Below are positions 1-7,680 of a stretch of DNA of 64,000 bases, piece after piece. Under the pieces are notes generated by a model that was not told where the DNA came from, ran no database searches, and saw nothing but the letters and a program-made list of their open reading frames with translations. Origin of the DNA: Mycolicibacterium sp. TY81 (GTDB taxonomy: Bacteria > Actinomycetota > Actinomycetes > Mycobacteriales > Mycobacteriaceae); the NCBI RefSeq assembly GCF_018326285.1, contig NZ_AP023363.1, positions 62,001-126,000 on the forward strand, in the 5' to 3' direction. The translations under genes were made by a program, and so were the position numbers. Position 1 is the stretch's first letter, and the number at the start of each line of letters is the position of its first letter.

Positions 1-565
1 GGGCGCACGCCCACTGATCGGGCGGAAGGCTGCTCAAGGCGGATTGACCGGAAGCGGCTGGGCTGGCTGTTGCCGCCGCGGCGCTGGGCTTGGGTCGTCC
101 ACGACGGGACGAACTCATTGGTGGTGAGGTCCGCGCACGACAAAGCCGCCGATGATGCTTTATGCATCCCGGCGGTGCCGTTGTAGTCGCTGCGGATCAT
201 GGTCACGGATTCAACGGTAGCAGCGGCCGGCGACATTTCGGACGCTATTTCTGGCACCGCTGGGCGTCAACGGCGTAGCTGCTGGCGCATTTGTCCGCGT
301 CCCCTGGCGGTTTCGGCGCTTCTAGTGGGCCGGTAGCCGGCCATGGGTGACCCAGTAGCGCATCGCCCACTCGCAGCCACCCGTCATAGCGATGCCGTCT
401 GCTTACCCACCGTTGGATTACTTGTCACCGCACTCGCAAAAGCACTTGCGGCGGTTCCGAAAGCGGCCGGGCAGCAGCGCGCAGGTGCGGTTGCCGTTGA
501 TCGCATCACCAACGACACCAGCCGAGGGAATCACCCTGCCCACTGGGTTTGGTTCTCGGCGGGAT
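1..565. other. No supportable gene; left flank of TnpB element A
   Basis: I see no convincing coding region here. Short open frames exist on both strands, but none has a good ribosome binding site, a recognisable motif or conserved-looking composition. The last 20 bases before position 566 are the flank that would serve as the guide part of the TnpB omega RNA of element A under the TnpB model. Confidence 0.5.
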
Positions 566-720
566 TTGAATCCTCCCGATCCTGAAGGATCAGGATTCCT
601 GGCTCAGGCTGCCTGCTCGCTCGGTGAACGGTCAGGTCTTACGCCATCAGCACCAGCCGGGTTGAAACCAGCCCGGTTGAGTATGACGTGTGCGGAGTTC
701 TTGTCGCGGGGCGCGAGGTG
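566..720 (-). ncRNA. Candidate omega RNA (right-end RNA) of TnpB copy A
   Basis: On the tnpB-sense strand the last 40 nt form a hairpin: GAATCCT (598-592) pairs with AGGATTC (574-568), and GATCC (591-587) pairs with GGATC (582-578) with a GGG bulge. The end TTCAA follows. TnpB nucleases use an RNA made from the 3' part of tnpB and the right end, with the guide taken from flanking DNA. The flank here would give the guide ATCCCGCCGAGAACCAAACC. The RNA's 5' boundary near 720 is a guess from typical lengths. Confidence 0.55.
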
Positions 721-1851
721 TCCGCATTCTTCGCACCGGTAGGTGCGTTGCGACAGCGGCAGACGGTGCTTGGCTCTCGCGCCGCATCTGCTGCAGTCAG
801 TGGTCGTGTGCTTCGGATCGATGAGCACCAGCTGGCGATCATGCTTGACGGCCTGCTCGACCAGGGCCCGCTTGGTGGCCGCGATCGCCCCATCGTCCGC
901 TTTGCGGGCCATCGTCGAGCGGGCGAGGAACTTAGGCCGGAAGTCCTCCACGGCGATCTGATCGAAATCGGTGGCGATCTGCTTGGCCCACTTGCGTGCG
1001 GTATCAGCACGTTGGGCGGCGACGTGGGCATGCTGTTTGGCCACAGCCCGTTTCGCCGTCCTATAGCCACCGGAGGCGGGTTGTCCTTTGGCGGGTTTGC
1101 GGCGGGCCATCATCCGCTGATACCGCGCTAGGCGCGCCGCGGCGCTGCGCCCATACTGCGGATGCGGCAGGTCATGATCATCGCTGGTGGTGATCGCCAC
1201 ATCGGTGACGCCCCAGTCGATCCCGATCGCCCGCCCCGTGGACGGCAGCTGCTCGGTCTCGGGCCGCGTGACGACAAAGGAGCACCACCATCGGCCCAAC
1301 ACGTCGCGGGAGATGCGCACACTCGACGGGGCGGACGGCAGGTCGCGGCACCACACCGGCCGCACCACAATCCCACCCGCAAGCTTGAGCAGCTTTCCGT
1401 CGATACCGAATCCGCGCAGCGTGTAGTTCAATGACGGGGCCGCCCGGTGCTTGGACTTGAACCGCGGCAGCCCCCGCCGCTGCCGCGGCGCGAGGGTCTT
1501 GTCTTTGCGGTCCTTGAGGGCTTTGGCGCGGGCCCGCCCGAAATCGCGGATCGTCTGCTGCTGAGCCACACTCGACCCGTCGGAGAGCCAGTCATGCTCG
1601 CCCCGCCAACTGGTCAGCCGCTTATCTAGTTGCGCCGGACCGCATTCGATTTTCACACCGGTAGTGATCGTCTCTTTGTGCGCGGCATTGGAGGCCTCCA
1701 CGCACTGGTTCCACACCAACCGGCACCGGTCCCACTCGGCCAGCAGTAACCGCTCCGCAGTGCCTGAGACGCGCAGCCGGTAGGTGTACCGCACCTTGCC
1801 CGCATCACTGGCCGAACCCATGAACGACACCGTAACGCCCACCACCGACAA
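604..1851 (-). CDS. tnpB: RNA-guided endonuclease TnpB (copy A)
   Basis: A 415-residue TnpB/OrfB protein. The N-terminal OrfB helix-turn-helix region is followed by the split RuvC nuclease: Asp at about 212 in GIDWGV, Glu at about 302 in AVEDF, and Asp at about 383 in PRDKNSA. A four-Cys zinc ribbon (CSRC near 353 and CEEC near 373) lies between the last two. All catalytic residues are present, so the nuclease looks intact. The start is the ATG at 1851, which aligns with MSVV in copy B. The family cuts DNA guided by omega RNA and helps such elements persist. The protein differs from copy B mainly in its first 50 residues. Confidence 0.93.
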   Translation of the reverse strand: MSVVGVTVSFMGSASDAGKVRYTYRLRVSGTAERLLLAEWDRCRLVWNQCVEASNAAHKETITTGVKIECGPAQLDKRLTSWRGEHDWLSDGSSVAQQQTIRDFGRARAKALKDRKDKTLAPRQRRGLPRFKSKHRAAPSLNYTLRGFGIDGKLLKLAGGIVVRPVWCRDLPSAPSSVRISRDVLGRWWCSFVVTRPETEQLPSTGRAIGIDWGVTDVAITTSDDHDLPHPQYGRSAAARLARYQRMMARRKPAKGQPASGGYRTAKRAVAKQHAHVAAQRADTARKWAKQIATDFDQIAVEDFRPKFLARSTMARKADDGAIAATKRALVEQAVKHDRQLVLIDPKHTTTDCSRCGARAKHRLPLSQRTYRCEECGHLAPRDKNSAHVILNRAGFNPAGADGVRPDRSPSEQAA

Positions 1852-2175
1852 TCGGTGATCGCGCGAACGTGTCGGACACCAGAACGACCCTCACCACCGT
1901 GACGGCGACCAGGTTTGGTCATCGATTTGGCAGGCAGGCTTATGAGTGAGCCTACGAGCACCGTGCGGCCGCGGCGCACCAAGAGGGTGAGCCCGATGTG
2001 GTGGGAGTCAAGAGCGCCGACGTGTACTTGATGCAGCGCCAACTCGGCGACTGCACGCAATGGTCTCGCCATCACATCACCTGGCTTCCAATCTGTTCGC
2101 GAGGGGAACAACTAGATGCCGCGCACGAGGTCGCGCGCGGGCTGCGCCGGGCAACGGGATCGTTGGCGGTGATTC

Positions 2176-2406
2176 TCAACTACCCAGGCCTGCATGCTTT
2201 TTGGCGGCGGTAACAGCATTGTCATAGTTTTCCGTACTCAACAGGGTGCCGAGTGAGTCGCTGAACCACACTTTGTACCGATGCTCAAGTTTGCCCTTGG
2301 TAACGAGCACCGTCCCCTTCGGACCGTCCACGGCAGTCTGTTCAAGTCCCGAAGCATCAACATAATTTCGAACTCCCACGCGCGATCTCCTTTGTTTCCA
2401 ACTCAT
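2176..2406 (-). CDS. Small hypothetical protein
   Basis: A 76-residue open frame beginning MSWKQRRS; an upstream in-frame start at 2436 is less likely. The middle (KGKLEHRYKVWFSDSLGTLLSTENYDNAVTAAKKHAG would be its C-terminal part) reads like a small alpha/beta protein with a helical tail rather than a frame shadow. No family was recognised. It is the last gene of the leftward series and lies between the ESX-linked membrane operon and TnpB element A. The ribosome binding site is weak, so the start is uncertain. Confidence 0.45.
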   Translation of the reverse strand: MSWKQRRSRVGVRNYVDASGLEQTAVDGPKGTVLVTKGKLEHRYKVWFSDSLGTLLSTENYDNAVTAAKKHAGLGS

Positions 2407-2539
2407 TCCGTATGAACAGCGTTCTGCAACCAGCACGGAACACCATGCTCGCGTACAGCGACTAATGGATGCACCAGACGACTCAACTCAGAATCGTCAG
2501 CGACGCGGCCTCGAGTACGGCGGCTCGTTGCATCCGGTG

Positions 2540-2788
2540 CTAAATCTGGCATCCGTGTTTGGCGAGAGTCTCGGCCCGCGCGGGGAACACGTCTTCGGCG
2601 ACGTTGGCGGCGCTAACGGTCACCACGCCTTTGTTCGAGACTCGGTCGAGCTGCAGTGCGCCGTCGCCGCGGACCCCCCGAACCTGGTACAGGTTGGTCA
2701 GTCCGTGCTCGGCCTCGGCGCGCAGTTCGACGAAGTCCTCAGTGCGATACTTCCTTGTGGCAAGGTCTTTGGGCCTCCAGGAAACCAC
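2540..2788 (-). CDS. Small hypothetical protein, ESX-linked operon
   Basis: An 82-residue protein starting at a GTG (2788), chosen because a strong GGAAGGAG site sits 6 nt before it. The sequence (WRPKDLATRKYRTEDFVELRAE) is charged and soluble, ending GCQI, with no signal peptide or membrane segment. No family recognised. It follows the 49-residue Cys protein at 2808-2957 by 19 nt and is probably the last co-transcribed member of the minus-strand operon that begins with the PE/ESX genes or the exported proteins. Confidence 0.6.
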   Translation of the reverse strand: MVSWRPKDLATRKYRTEDFVELRAEAEHGLTNLYQVRGVRGDGALQLDRVSNKGVVTVSAANVAEDVFPARAETLAKHGCQI

Positions 2789-2807
2789 CACTCGCTCCTT
2801 CCGTTGA

Positions 2808-2957
2808 TCAGCAGCCGTGGACCAACTCGTCCCAGGGGCCTCCGCAGGCACGGCAGATCGCCTTGCCATCGCGCACGACACGGTTTTCGGGTTTGTCGTG
2901 GGCGGCCTTCATTCGGTCCAGTTCTGCGGCTTGTCGCGGCAGGTCCCATTCGCGCAT
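2808..2957 (-). CDS. Small CxxC protein
   Basis: A 49-residue protein (MREWDLPRQAAELDRM...) with a C-terminal CRACGG plus a final Cys, which could bind a metal. The start at 2957 is decided by an excellent AAAGGAGG site 6 nt upstream; longer in-frame extensions look non-coding. It lies 11 nt after the gene at 2969-3175. Function unknown. Confidence 0.65.
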   Translation of the reverse strand: MREWDLPRQAAELDRMKAAHDKPENRVVRDGKAICRACGGPWDELVHGC

Positions 2958-2968
2958 GCGGTCCTCCT

Positions 2969-3175
2969 TTACAGCAGCGTCCACCGGGCTGGCTGCCCCG
3001 TGGGCCGATGTGTTCCTGTGGCGGTGTTGGGGCTGGAAATCTCCGCGCCGTCGATGTCGTGTTCGGCGGCAAGGTCGTTCATGATCTGGGTGACTTCGCC
3101 TAAGGTGCACCGGGTTTCAACGTGTACCTGGCCGTATTCGAGGCGAACCCCGGCCGGTTGTTGTGGCAGCGACAT
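2969..3175 (-). CDS. Small hypothetical protein
   Basis: A 68-residue protein starting MSLPQQPAG with an AGGAG site upstream of the ATG at 3175. The middle (VRLEYGQVHVETRCTLGEVTQIMNDLAAEHDIDGAEIS) has an alternating strand-strand-helix look. No membrane segment and no known family. It follows the 471-residue membrane protein by 27 nt in the same operon. Confidence 0.65.
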   Translation of the reverse strand: MSLPQQPAGVRLEYGQVHVETRCTLGEVTQIMNDLAAEHDIDGAEISSPNTATGTHRPTGQPARWTLL

Positions 3176-3202
3176 GCAGGTGGCTCCTGTCCGAGATGGA
3201 AG

Positions 3203-4618
3203 TCAGTGGGTGGGTGCGAGCTGTATGCCGGCTGTTGGAGCAGACCGGGGCTCCCGAGGCTCGCGGATGCCGATGAGCCGGTAGCTGCCGGCCGCCACGA
3301 TCGACTGGTCGGTGAAGCTGTTGGAGAGCGGGCCGGCTTGGACTGCATCGAGCACCGTCGCGGTGACCTTCGTCGCGGTGATCGGCGACCGCAGCGGAAG
3401 GGTCTGCCACAGGTGCCCGGGCCCGACAGCTTGGATGACTCGGATTGCGGCGCCGCCTTCGAATGGCGCTGGGATGCCATCGAATTCCCATGCGATGGTG
3501 CGCACTGCCCGATCGGCGATCACACCGTAGGCATCGACCGCAACTGCGGTGATGGTGATCGGGTGGTCGGGGGTGAAGGTGGTGACCGCCTCGCAACGTG
3601 CCCCGGCCGCCGCACTCCGCTCGAACGGCCGGCACAGGTCTGTGTGGCTCGGCGCGGGCAGGTCGACCTCGTCGACCGCCCACGCTGGCGAGGCGCCCGG
3701 CAGGTCTGGGCCGTTCTGCACCGTGATGCCGGGGTCGGCGCCGCGGGGCAGGTTGACGGCGTACTGCAGGCTTCGCTGCAGTGTCGCCGCACTGCCGGCG
3801 GGTTCAGATTCTGTTGTGTCCCAGGACGTTGACGCCACGAGCGCTACCGCTAGCACCAGGGCCAGGCCGGCCGCGGCCGCGACCTGGCGATTCCACCGGG
3901 TCGGGACCAGCGGCCTGCGCCGCCCGGGGCCGCGGTCGACAGCTACCGGGTCCCAGTGCACCTCCAGCACCGTGCCCGACCCAGTGCTGTTGTGCTGGAT
4001 GCGTGAGCTCCACCGCAGCGCCGGGAACACCTGTTTATCCAGGCTCAGCGGGACACTGAGCAGCGGTTGGATGCGCAGTGTTGTGCTGGCCTCGTCGGCC
4101 TCGAATACCCGCTCCACGGCGACGGTGCGGGTCCGCCCGCCCTGGACACGTGCATACGCCCTGATCTGCCGGGTCAGCCGCTTCTGGTAGTACCAGCTCC
4201 ACCACCGGCGCCGGGTCCGGGCGCCGTTGGTGATGCCTTTCCATGGACCGTCCGCATCGCTAGCACCCCACCAGGTACGGATGCCAGTCACCACCGACGC
4301 CAACGACAGTGCCGCCAACAACGCCAACACCATCTCCAGGACGACCACGGCGACTCCCACCATCGCCTGCCCCGCCATGGCGCCACTGGTGATCGGCTGC
4401 TGCTCCCACAGATCGCCCCGCGGCCGGTGCAGGTCTTCTAGGATCACGATCGCCGCCAGATTCACGGTGCCCAGTAGCGCCGGCAGCGCCACGAAGCCTT
4501 CGTCGCTGTCTCGCCAGCTGCGTGGGAGCAGCCGTACCGATGCCACGCACCACACGAGGGCTGCCAGGACTGCAACCGTATTCCAGGTCAGGATTTCGAC
4601 GTCCAACACGGTGATCAT
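3203..4618 (-). CDS. Multi-pass membrane protein with large exported C-terminal domain
   Basis: A 471-residue protein. Three hydrophobic segments lie in the first 110 residues and another near 270-290 (AAAGLALVLAVALVAS). About 190 residues follow that are probably outside the membrane, containing two Cys (TDLCRPF, GARCEAV). A basic, Trp-rich cytoplasmic stretch (RRRWWSWYYQKRL) sits between the third and fourth segments. The ATG at 4618 is chosen because it overlaps the stop of the previous gene as ATGA; a longer open frame to 4957 overlaps that gene and is not credible. No family recognised. Its place in the ESX-linked operon suggests an envelope role. Confidence 0.75.
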   Translation of the reverse strand: MITVLDVEILTWNTVAVLAALVWCVASVRLLPRSWRDSDEGFVALPALLGTVNLAAIVILEDLHRPRGDLWEQQPITSGAMAGQAMVGVAVVVLEMVLALLAALSLASVVTGIRTWWGASDADGPWKGITNGARTRRRWWSWYYQKRLTRQIRAYARVQGGRTRTVAVERVFEADEASTTLRIQPLLSVPLSLDKQVFPALRWSSRIQHNSTGSGTVLEVHWDPVAVDRGPGRRRPLVPTRWNRQVAAAAGLALVLAVALVASTSWDTTESEPAGSAATLQRSLQYAVNLPRGADPGITVQNGPDLPGASPAWAVDEVDLPAPSHTDLCRPFERSAAAGARCEAVTTFTPDHPITITAVAVDAYGVIADRAVRTIAWEFDGIPAPFEGGAAIRVIQAVGPGHLWQTLPLRSPITATKVTATVLDAVQAGPLSNSFTDQSIVAAGSYRLIGIREPREPRSAPTAGIQLAPTH

Positions 4619-4974
4619 GCTGTGGGCTCCTTTTCTGTTGCGCGGGATCGGGCGCCAACCGCCAGGGTCAGGATGAGGGCGGCCATCAGCATCGCCAGCG
4701 CCGTGAGCACCCCGAGGCGTACCGCCATGTCGTGCCCGCCGAATGGTTCCAATCTGGTTGCGGCGGAGCGGTTTCCCGGCGATCCGGCCGGCGGCCAGGT
4801 GAACAGGGCGATCACCGCCAGCCACATGGCGTTGATGGCCGCGAGATTGCCCGCGGCTCCGAGGTGCCCTGCCCGGGCGGCCCGCCACGCCGACGGCCAC
4901 TGGTAGGCGCCAATGGCGAACCATCCGGCTCCCCAGCAGTCCAGGAGTATCGCGCACGTGGTGTCAACGTTCAT
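4615..4974 (-). CDS. Small integral membrane protein
   Basis: About 119 residues with hydrophobic segments near 10-25, 45-60 and 85-105, ending in a charged tail (SRATEKEPTA). It overlaps the upstream gene's end by 11 nt and the downstream ATG by 4 nt, so translation of the three membrane genes is probably coupled. The ATG at 4974 is preferred over the in-frame GTG at 4980 because AGGCGG lies at a better distance. No family recognised. Confidence 0.65.
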   Translation of the reverse strand: MNVDTTCAILLDCWGAGWFAIGAYQWPSAWRAARAGHLGAAGNLAAINAMWLAVIALFTWPPAGSPGNRSAATRLEPFGGHDMAVRLGVLTALAMLMAALILTLAVGARSRATEKEPTA

Positions 4975-5356
4975 CGTCACCGCCTACGGCAACGGGGCGT
5001 CGCGTGGTTCGCCACGCTCGAATTTCCATCGCGACCGCTGACGCCCAGACCGCCCCGACCGCATAGGGCAGCCCTACCGCCAGCAGAACCACGCGCACGA
5101 CGGTCAATGTCGCGACCGCGTCCGTCAGGCCCGACTCGCCGAAGCGTGCCCACCACGACCACGGAGCGAACGCCGCACCGGCCAACAACAGTCCGAGCAC
5201 CACGGCAGCGTGACGCAGCTCAGGTTGACCTCCGCCTGTCGCGGATGCTTGCCACGCCCGCCGAAACACCGTGCGGCCCAGCGCCATGGCCGCGATGGCG
5301 AAGGCACATCCCACGATCGCGCTCACGATCGCACCCACCGCTATCAACTCCCCCAC
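4964..5356 (-). CDS. Small integral membrane protein
   Basis: 130 residues with about three hydrophobic segments (IAVGAIVSAIVGCAFAIAAMAL, AAVVLGLLLAGAAFAPW, VVRVVLLAVGLPYAVGAVW) and a short basic C-terminus. The start at 5356 lies inside the end of the Cys-rich gene at 5344-5604, again indicating coupling. Not recognised; its size and layout resemble the next gene, so the two may form a membrane pair. Confidence 0.65.
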   Translation of the reverse strand: MGELIAVGAIVSAIVGCAFAIAAMALGRTVFRRAWQASATGGGQPELRHAAVVLGLLLAGAAFAPWSWWARFGESGLTDAVATLTVVRVVLLAVGLPYAVGAVWASAVAMEIRAWRTTRRPVAVGGDDER

Positions 5357-5604
5357 CCACTGGCAGCAGAGAACACCGGGCCCGCTGCGGCGGGGCGGAA
5401 GCAGGCACCGCAGTGGTACGGGGTGACGGCGCGAGGGTCAGGATCAGCGTGGAGGTGATCGTCACAGAAGTACCGGCCGCACCCGAACAGTCGGCCTCCG
5501 CTCAGCGCACCGCACCGTTGCGCGGGGCGGGGAATGACTGCCGCCGGGCATTCCTGTTGGGCACAACGCGGCTCGCGCGCGATGGTGTGCGCTTGGCGGC
5601 GCAC
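5344..5604 (-). CDS. Small Cys/His-rich zinc-finger-like protein
   Basis: 86 residues with a dense set of possible metal ligands: CAQQEC, CGALSGG, FGCGRYFCDDHLH and YHCGAC, the spacing of a small cross-brace zinc finger. The GTG start at 5604 shares one base with the TAG stop of the glycosidase gene, so it is probably translated by coupling. It is the first cytoplasmic protein after the two large exported proteins. Function unknown. Confidence 0.6.
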   Translation of the reverse strand: MRRQAHTIAREPRCAQQECPAAVIPRPAQRCGALSGGRLFGCGRYFCDDHLHADPDPRAVTPYHCGACFRPAAAGPVFSAASGWGS

Positions 5605-7649
5605 TACTTGCTCCCGTGGCCGGAGGGTGCGGCGGGGACGCCGGCTTTGTGCGCGGTATCGGATGATGCCTGCGGTTTCGATGAGGACCCCTGCGCCGTC
5701 ACCGATTTCGCGGTGGCCGGTCCGCGTGTAGCTCCCTTGGCCTTTGCCGATTTGGCGGCGGCGATATCAGTCGCGTGTGCTGCAGCGGAGGCGGTTGTGT
5801 GGTCCGCGCGGGTCGCCGTCGAGGCGGCGGCCGTGCTTCGCGTGGTGGATGATCCTGCCGGTGGCGTTGCCACACTGGCGCTCGTCGACGTGACGGTCGC
5901 GGCCGGGTGTTGGTGCGCCGCGGTGGCCGTCGTGGCCGAGGGTGATGCCGCGACGGTCGCGCTGTCCGATGTGGTCGTCGGTGTAGCCGTTGTCGACGTG
6001 GTGGGTGTCGCCGTGGCCGCTGTCTGTTTCGCCGCCGTCGGGGTGGACGCCGCGGAGGCCGTGGCGGTTGGGGTGGCCGCCGTCGGGTGGAAGGCGGCAG
6101 CAGCGGTCAGTTGCTGCACGGCGGCCGCGACGGTGAGTTCGGTGTTGTGCGCCGCGGTACCGACGGCGAGCATGGTGTGCTGCACACCAGAATTGATGGC
6201 CGCGCCTGCGTTCACGACGGCGTGATTGATGGCGGCGGCGGCATGCGCAACGTTGGGCCCGGCCGTGATGAGGGTGTCGATCGCGCGCTCGGCCAACGGT
6301 GTTACTGCGGTCAGCGTCGTGCCGGCTGCAAGGGACACTGCGTTCGCGACCGCTGAGAACGCCTGCTTCAGCGGGGCCGGCAGGGTGTGGTAGATCGCTT
6401 GTGTCGCCATGTTCGGAATGAGCAGCACTTCGTTGGCGACGGACATGGCCAGCGACACGGCCTGTATCCAAATCGTCTGCGCTGCAGGCATGAGTGGCGC
6501 GGTGTAGTTGGGCAGCGTTCCGCTGGCCAGCTGCGAAATCAGCGTGGCCAACGTTCGCGCGGCAAGCTTGGGCAGCCCTCCGGTGGTGAACAGGCCCAGG
6601 TTGTTCTCATCGAGCAGGAAGCCGGTGTTCAAGTCGTTGGCGGTGTAGACGAACGCGGGCCCAGCGAAGGGAAGCTTGCTCCAGGCGGTGACGAAGTCGG
6701 CCAGCATCTGGGCTTGTTGGGTTTGGGTGATCCCGCCTGGCTGAGTCGCGTTGCCGTATTCGGTGGCCCAAATCTGTTTCAGGGCATCACCATTGGCGGC
6801 CATCAGGGCGTACATGGCCTGGACCTGCTCCAGTGGCGAGTTCGTCACTCCCGCGCCGGCCGAGAACGGCAAGGTGTAGTTGTAGGGGTGAAACGACACT
6901 GCGTCGAAGAACCCTTGGGCGCCGGCGGCGTACATCTGAGCCAGGAACTGCTCGGGGGCCAGCGACATCCCCGGCACGGTGGTCACCGCGCCCAGTACTC
7001 CGGCGATCACGGTGGCCGAAGGCTGGACGGCCTTGATCGCCGAGTAGGCGGCTTTGAGCACGGCGGTGTAGGCCGCCGGATCGCTGGGTGCCATGAACGT
7101 CACTGCGTTGGGCTCGTTCCACACCTCGTACGCCGAGACTTGATCTGTGTAGCGCTGGGCGACCGCAGCGGCAAAAGCCGCATAGGCGGCGGGATTTGGC
7201 GCGCCAATCAACGGGGTGCCGTCCCAGGTGGGGTTGCCGGTGATTGATGCGGTGAGGGTGAAGCCCATCGCGTGGGCGGTGTTGATGACGTTGTCCATTT
7301 GCGACCAGCTGTAGGTCGAGGAGCTGGTTGGTTGGGTGTAGATCCAGGGCACCACGATGCGCAGGTCGGTCACACCGAGGCTGCGAATCGCGTCGAGCTG
7401 CGATACGAGTTGGGTTTGATCCAGGGCGTACAGGTAGGCGTCTGCGACGCCGACCCGTTGCGTTGAGCCGTCGGTGGTCGCCGACGCGGTGAGCTCGATG
7501 TGCTCGACGGTGACCGTGCGGTGGTGTGTCGGTTGGGGCGCCGCAGCGGCCGCGGCGGCGGCCGGGTGCACCATCGATGCCATGGCGGCGGCCACGACGC
7601 CGGCTGCGATGGTCTGTTTAGCGCGTAAGAGTGCTGTTGGTGTGGACAT
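5604..7649 (-). CDS. Exported clan GH-A glycoside hydrolase with low-complexity tail
   Basis: 681 residues. A signal peptide (residues 1-38, AAGVVAAAMASMVHPAAAAA) precedes a TIM-barrel glycosidase domain at about 65-370. The likely acid/base is Glu179 in VWNEPN and the likely nucleophile Glu297 in WATEYGN, with FHPYNY between them, as in GH39/GH5-like enzymes. About 150 residues of mixed helices follow, then an Ala/Thr/Ser-rich tail ending PSGHGSK. The substrate cannot be told. The tail resembles that of the neighbouring 682-residue protein, so the two may share an export or anchoring route. Its operon position after ESX substrates makes a cell-wall or capsule role plausible, which is inference. 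Confidence 0.85.
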   Translation of the reverse strand: MSTPTALLRAKQTIAAGVVAAAMASMVHPAAAAAAAAPQPTHHRTVTVEHIELTASATTDGSTQRVGVADAYLYALDQTQLVSQLDAIRSLGVTDLRIVVPWIYTQPTSSSTYSWSQMDNVINTAHAMGFTLTASITGNPTWDGTPLIGAPNPAAYAAFAAAVAQRYTDQVSAYEVWNEPNAVTFMAPSDPAAYTAVLKAAYSAIKAVQPSATVIAGVLGAVTTVPGMSLAPEQFLAQMYAAGAQGFFDAVSFHPYNYTLPFSAGAGVTNSPLEQVQAMYALMAANGDALKQIWATEYGNATQPGGITQTQQAQMLADFVTAWSKLPFAGPAFVYTANDLNTGFLLDENNLGLFTTGGLPKLAARTLATLISQLASGTLPNYTAPLMPAAQTIWIQAVSLAMSVANEVLLIPNMATQAIYHTLPAPLKQAFSAVANAVSLAAGTTLTAVTPLAERAIDTLITAGPNVAHAAAAINHAVVNAGAAINSGVQHTMLAVGTAAHNTELTVAAAVQQLTAAAAFHPTAATPTATASAASTPTAAKQTAATATPTTSTTATPTTTSDSATVAASPSATTATAAHQHPAATVTSTSASVATPPAGSSTTRSTAAASTATRADHTTASAAAHATDIAAAKSAKAKGATRGPATAKSVTAQGSSSKPQASSDTAHKAGVPAAPSGHGSK

Positions 7650-7680
7650 GGGTACTCACCTGTGGTCTCTGGACTTCGCG

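Larger units (their letters stand above)
566..1911 (-). mobile_element. TnpB-only IS200/IS605- or IS607-type element, copy A
   Basis: The element holds a single tnpB gene and no tnpA. The right end (with respect to tnpB) is at 566, where the TnpB-sense strand ends in GGAGGATTCAA after a hairpin. The left end is placed near 1911, where similarity to copy B (30960-32305) fades. The two copies are collinear with a constant offset of 30394 and no indel. Positions 591-1717 look identical between them, while both ends have diverged. Such elements need a transposase or recombinase in trans to move; the serine recombinase at 21153-21776 is the only candidate in the window, but its own TnpB is not closely similar. 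Confidence 0.8.

Noticed and set aside
392..742. 116-residue plus-strand frame crossing the end of TnpB element A
   Set aside because: It runs through the element's right end antisense to tnpB; no support for translation.
4732..6225. 497-residue plus-strand open frame
   Set aside because: It runs antisense through four well-supported minus-strand genes and has the low-complexity Val/Ala composition expected from the reverse of GC-rich coding DNA.
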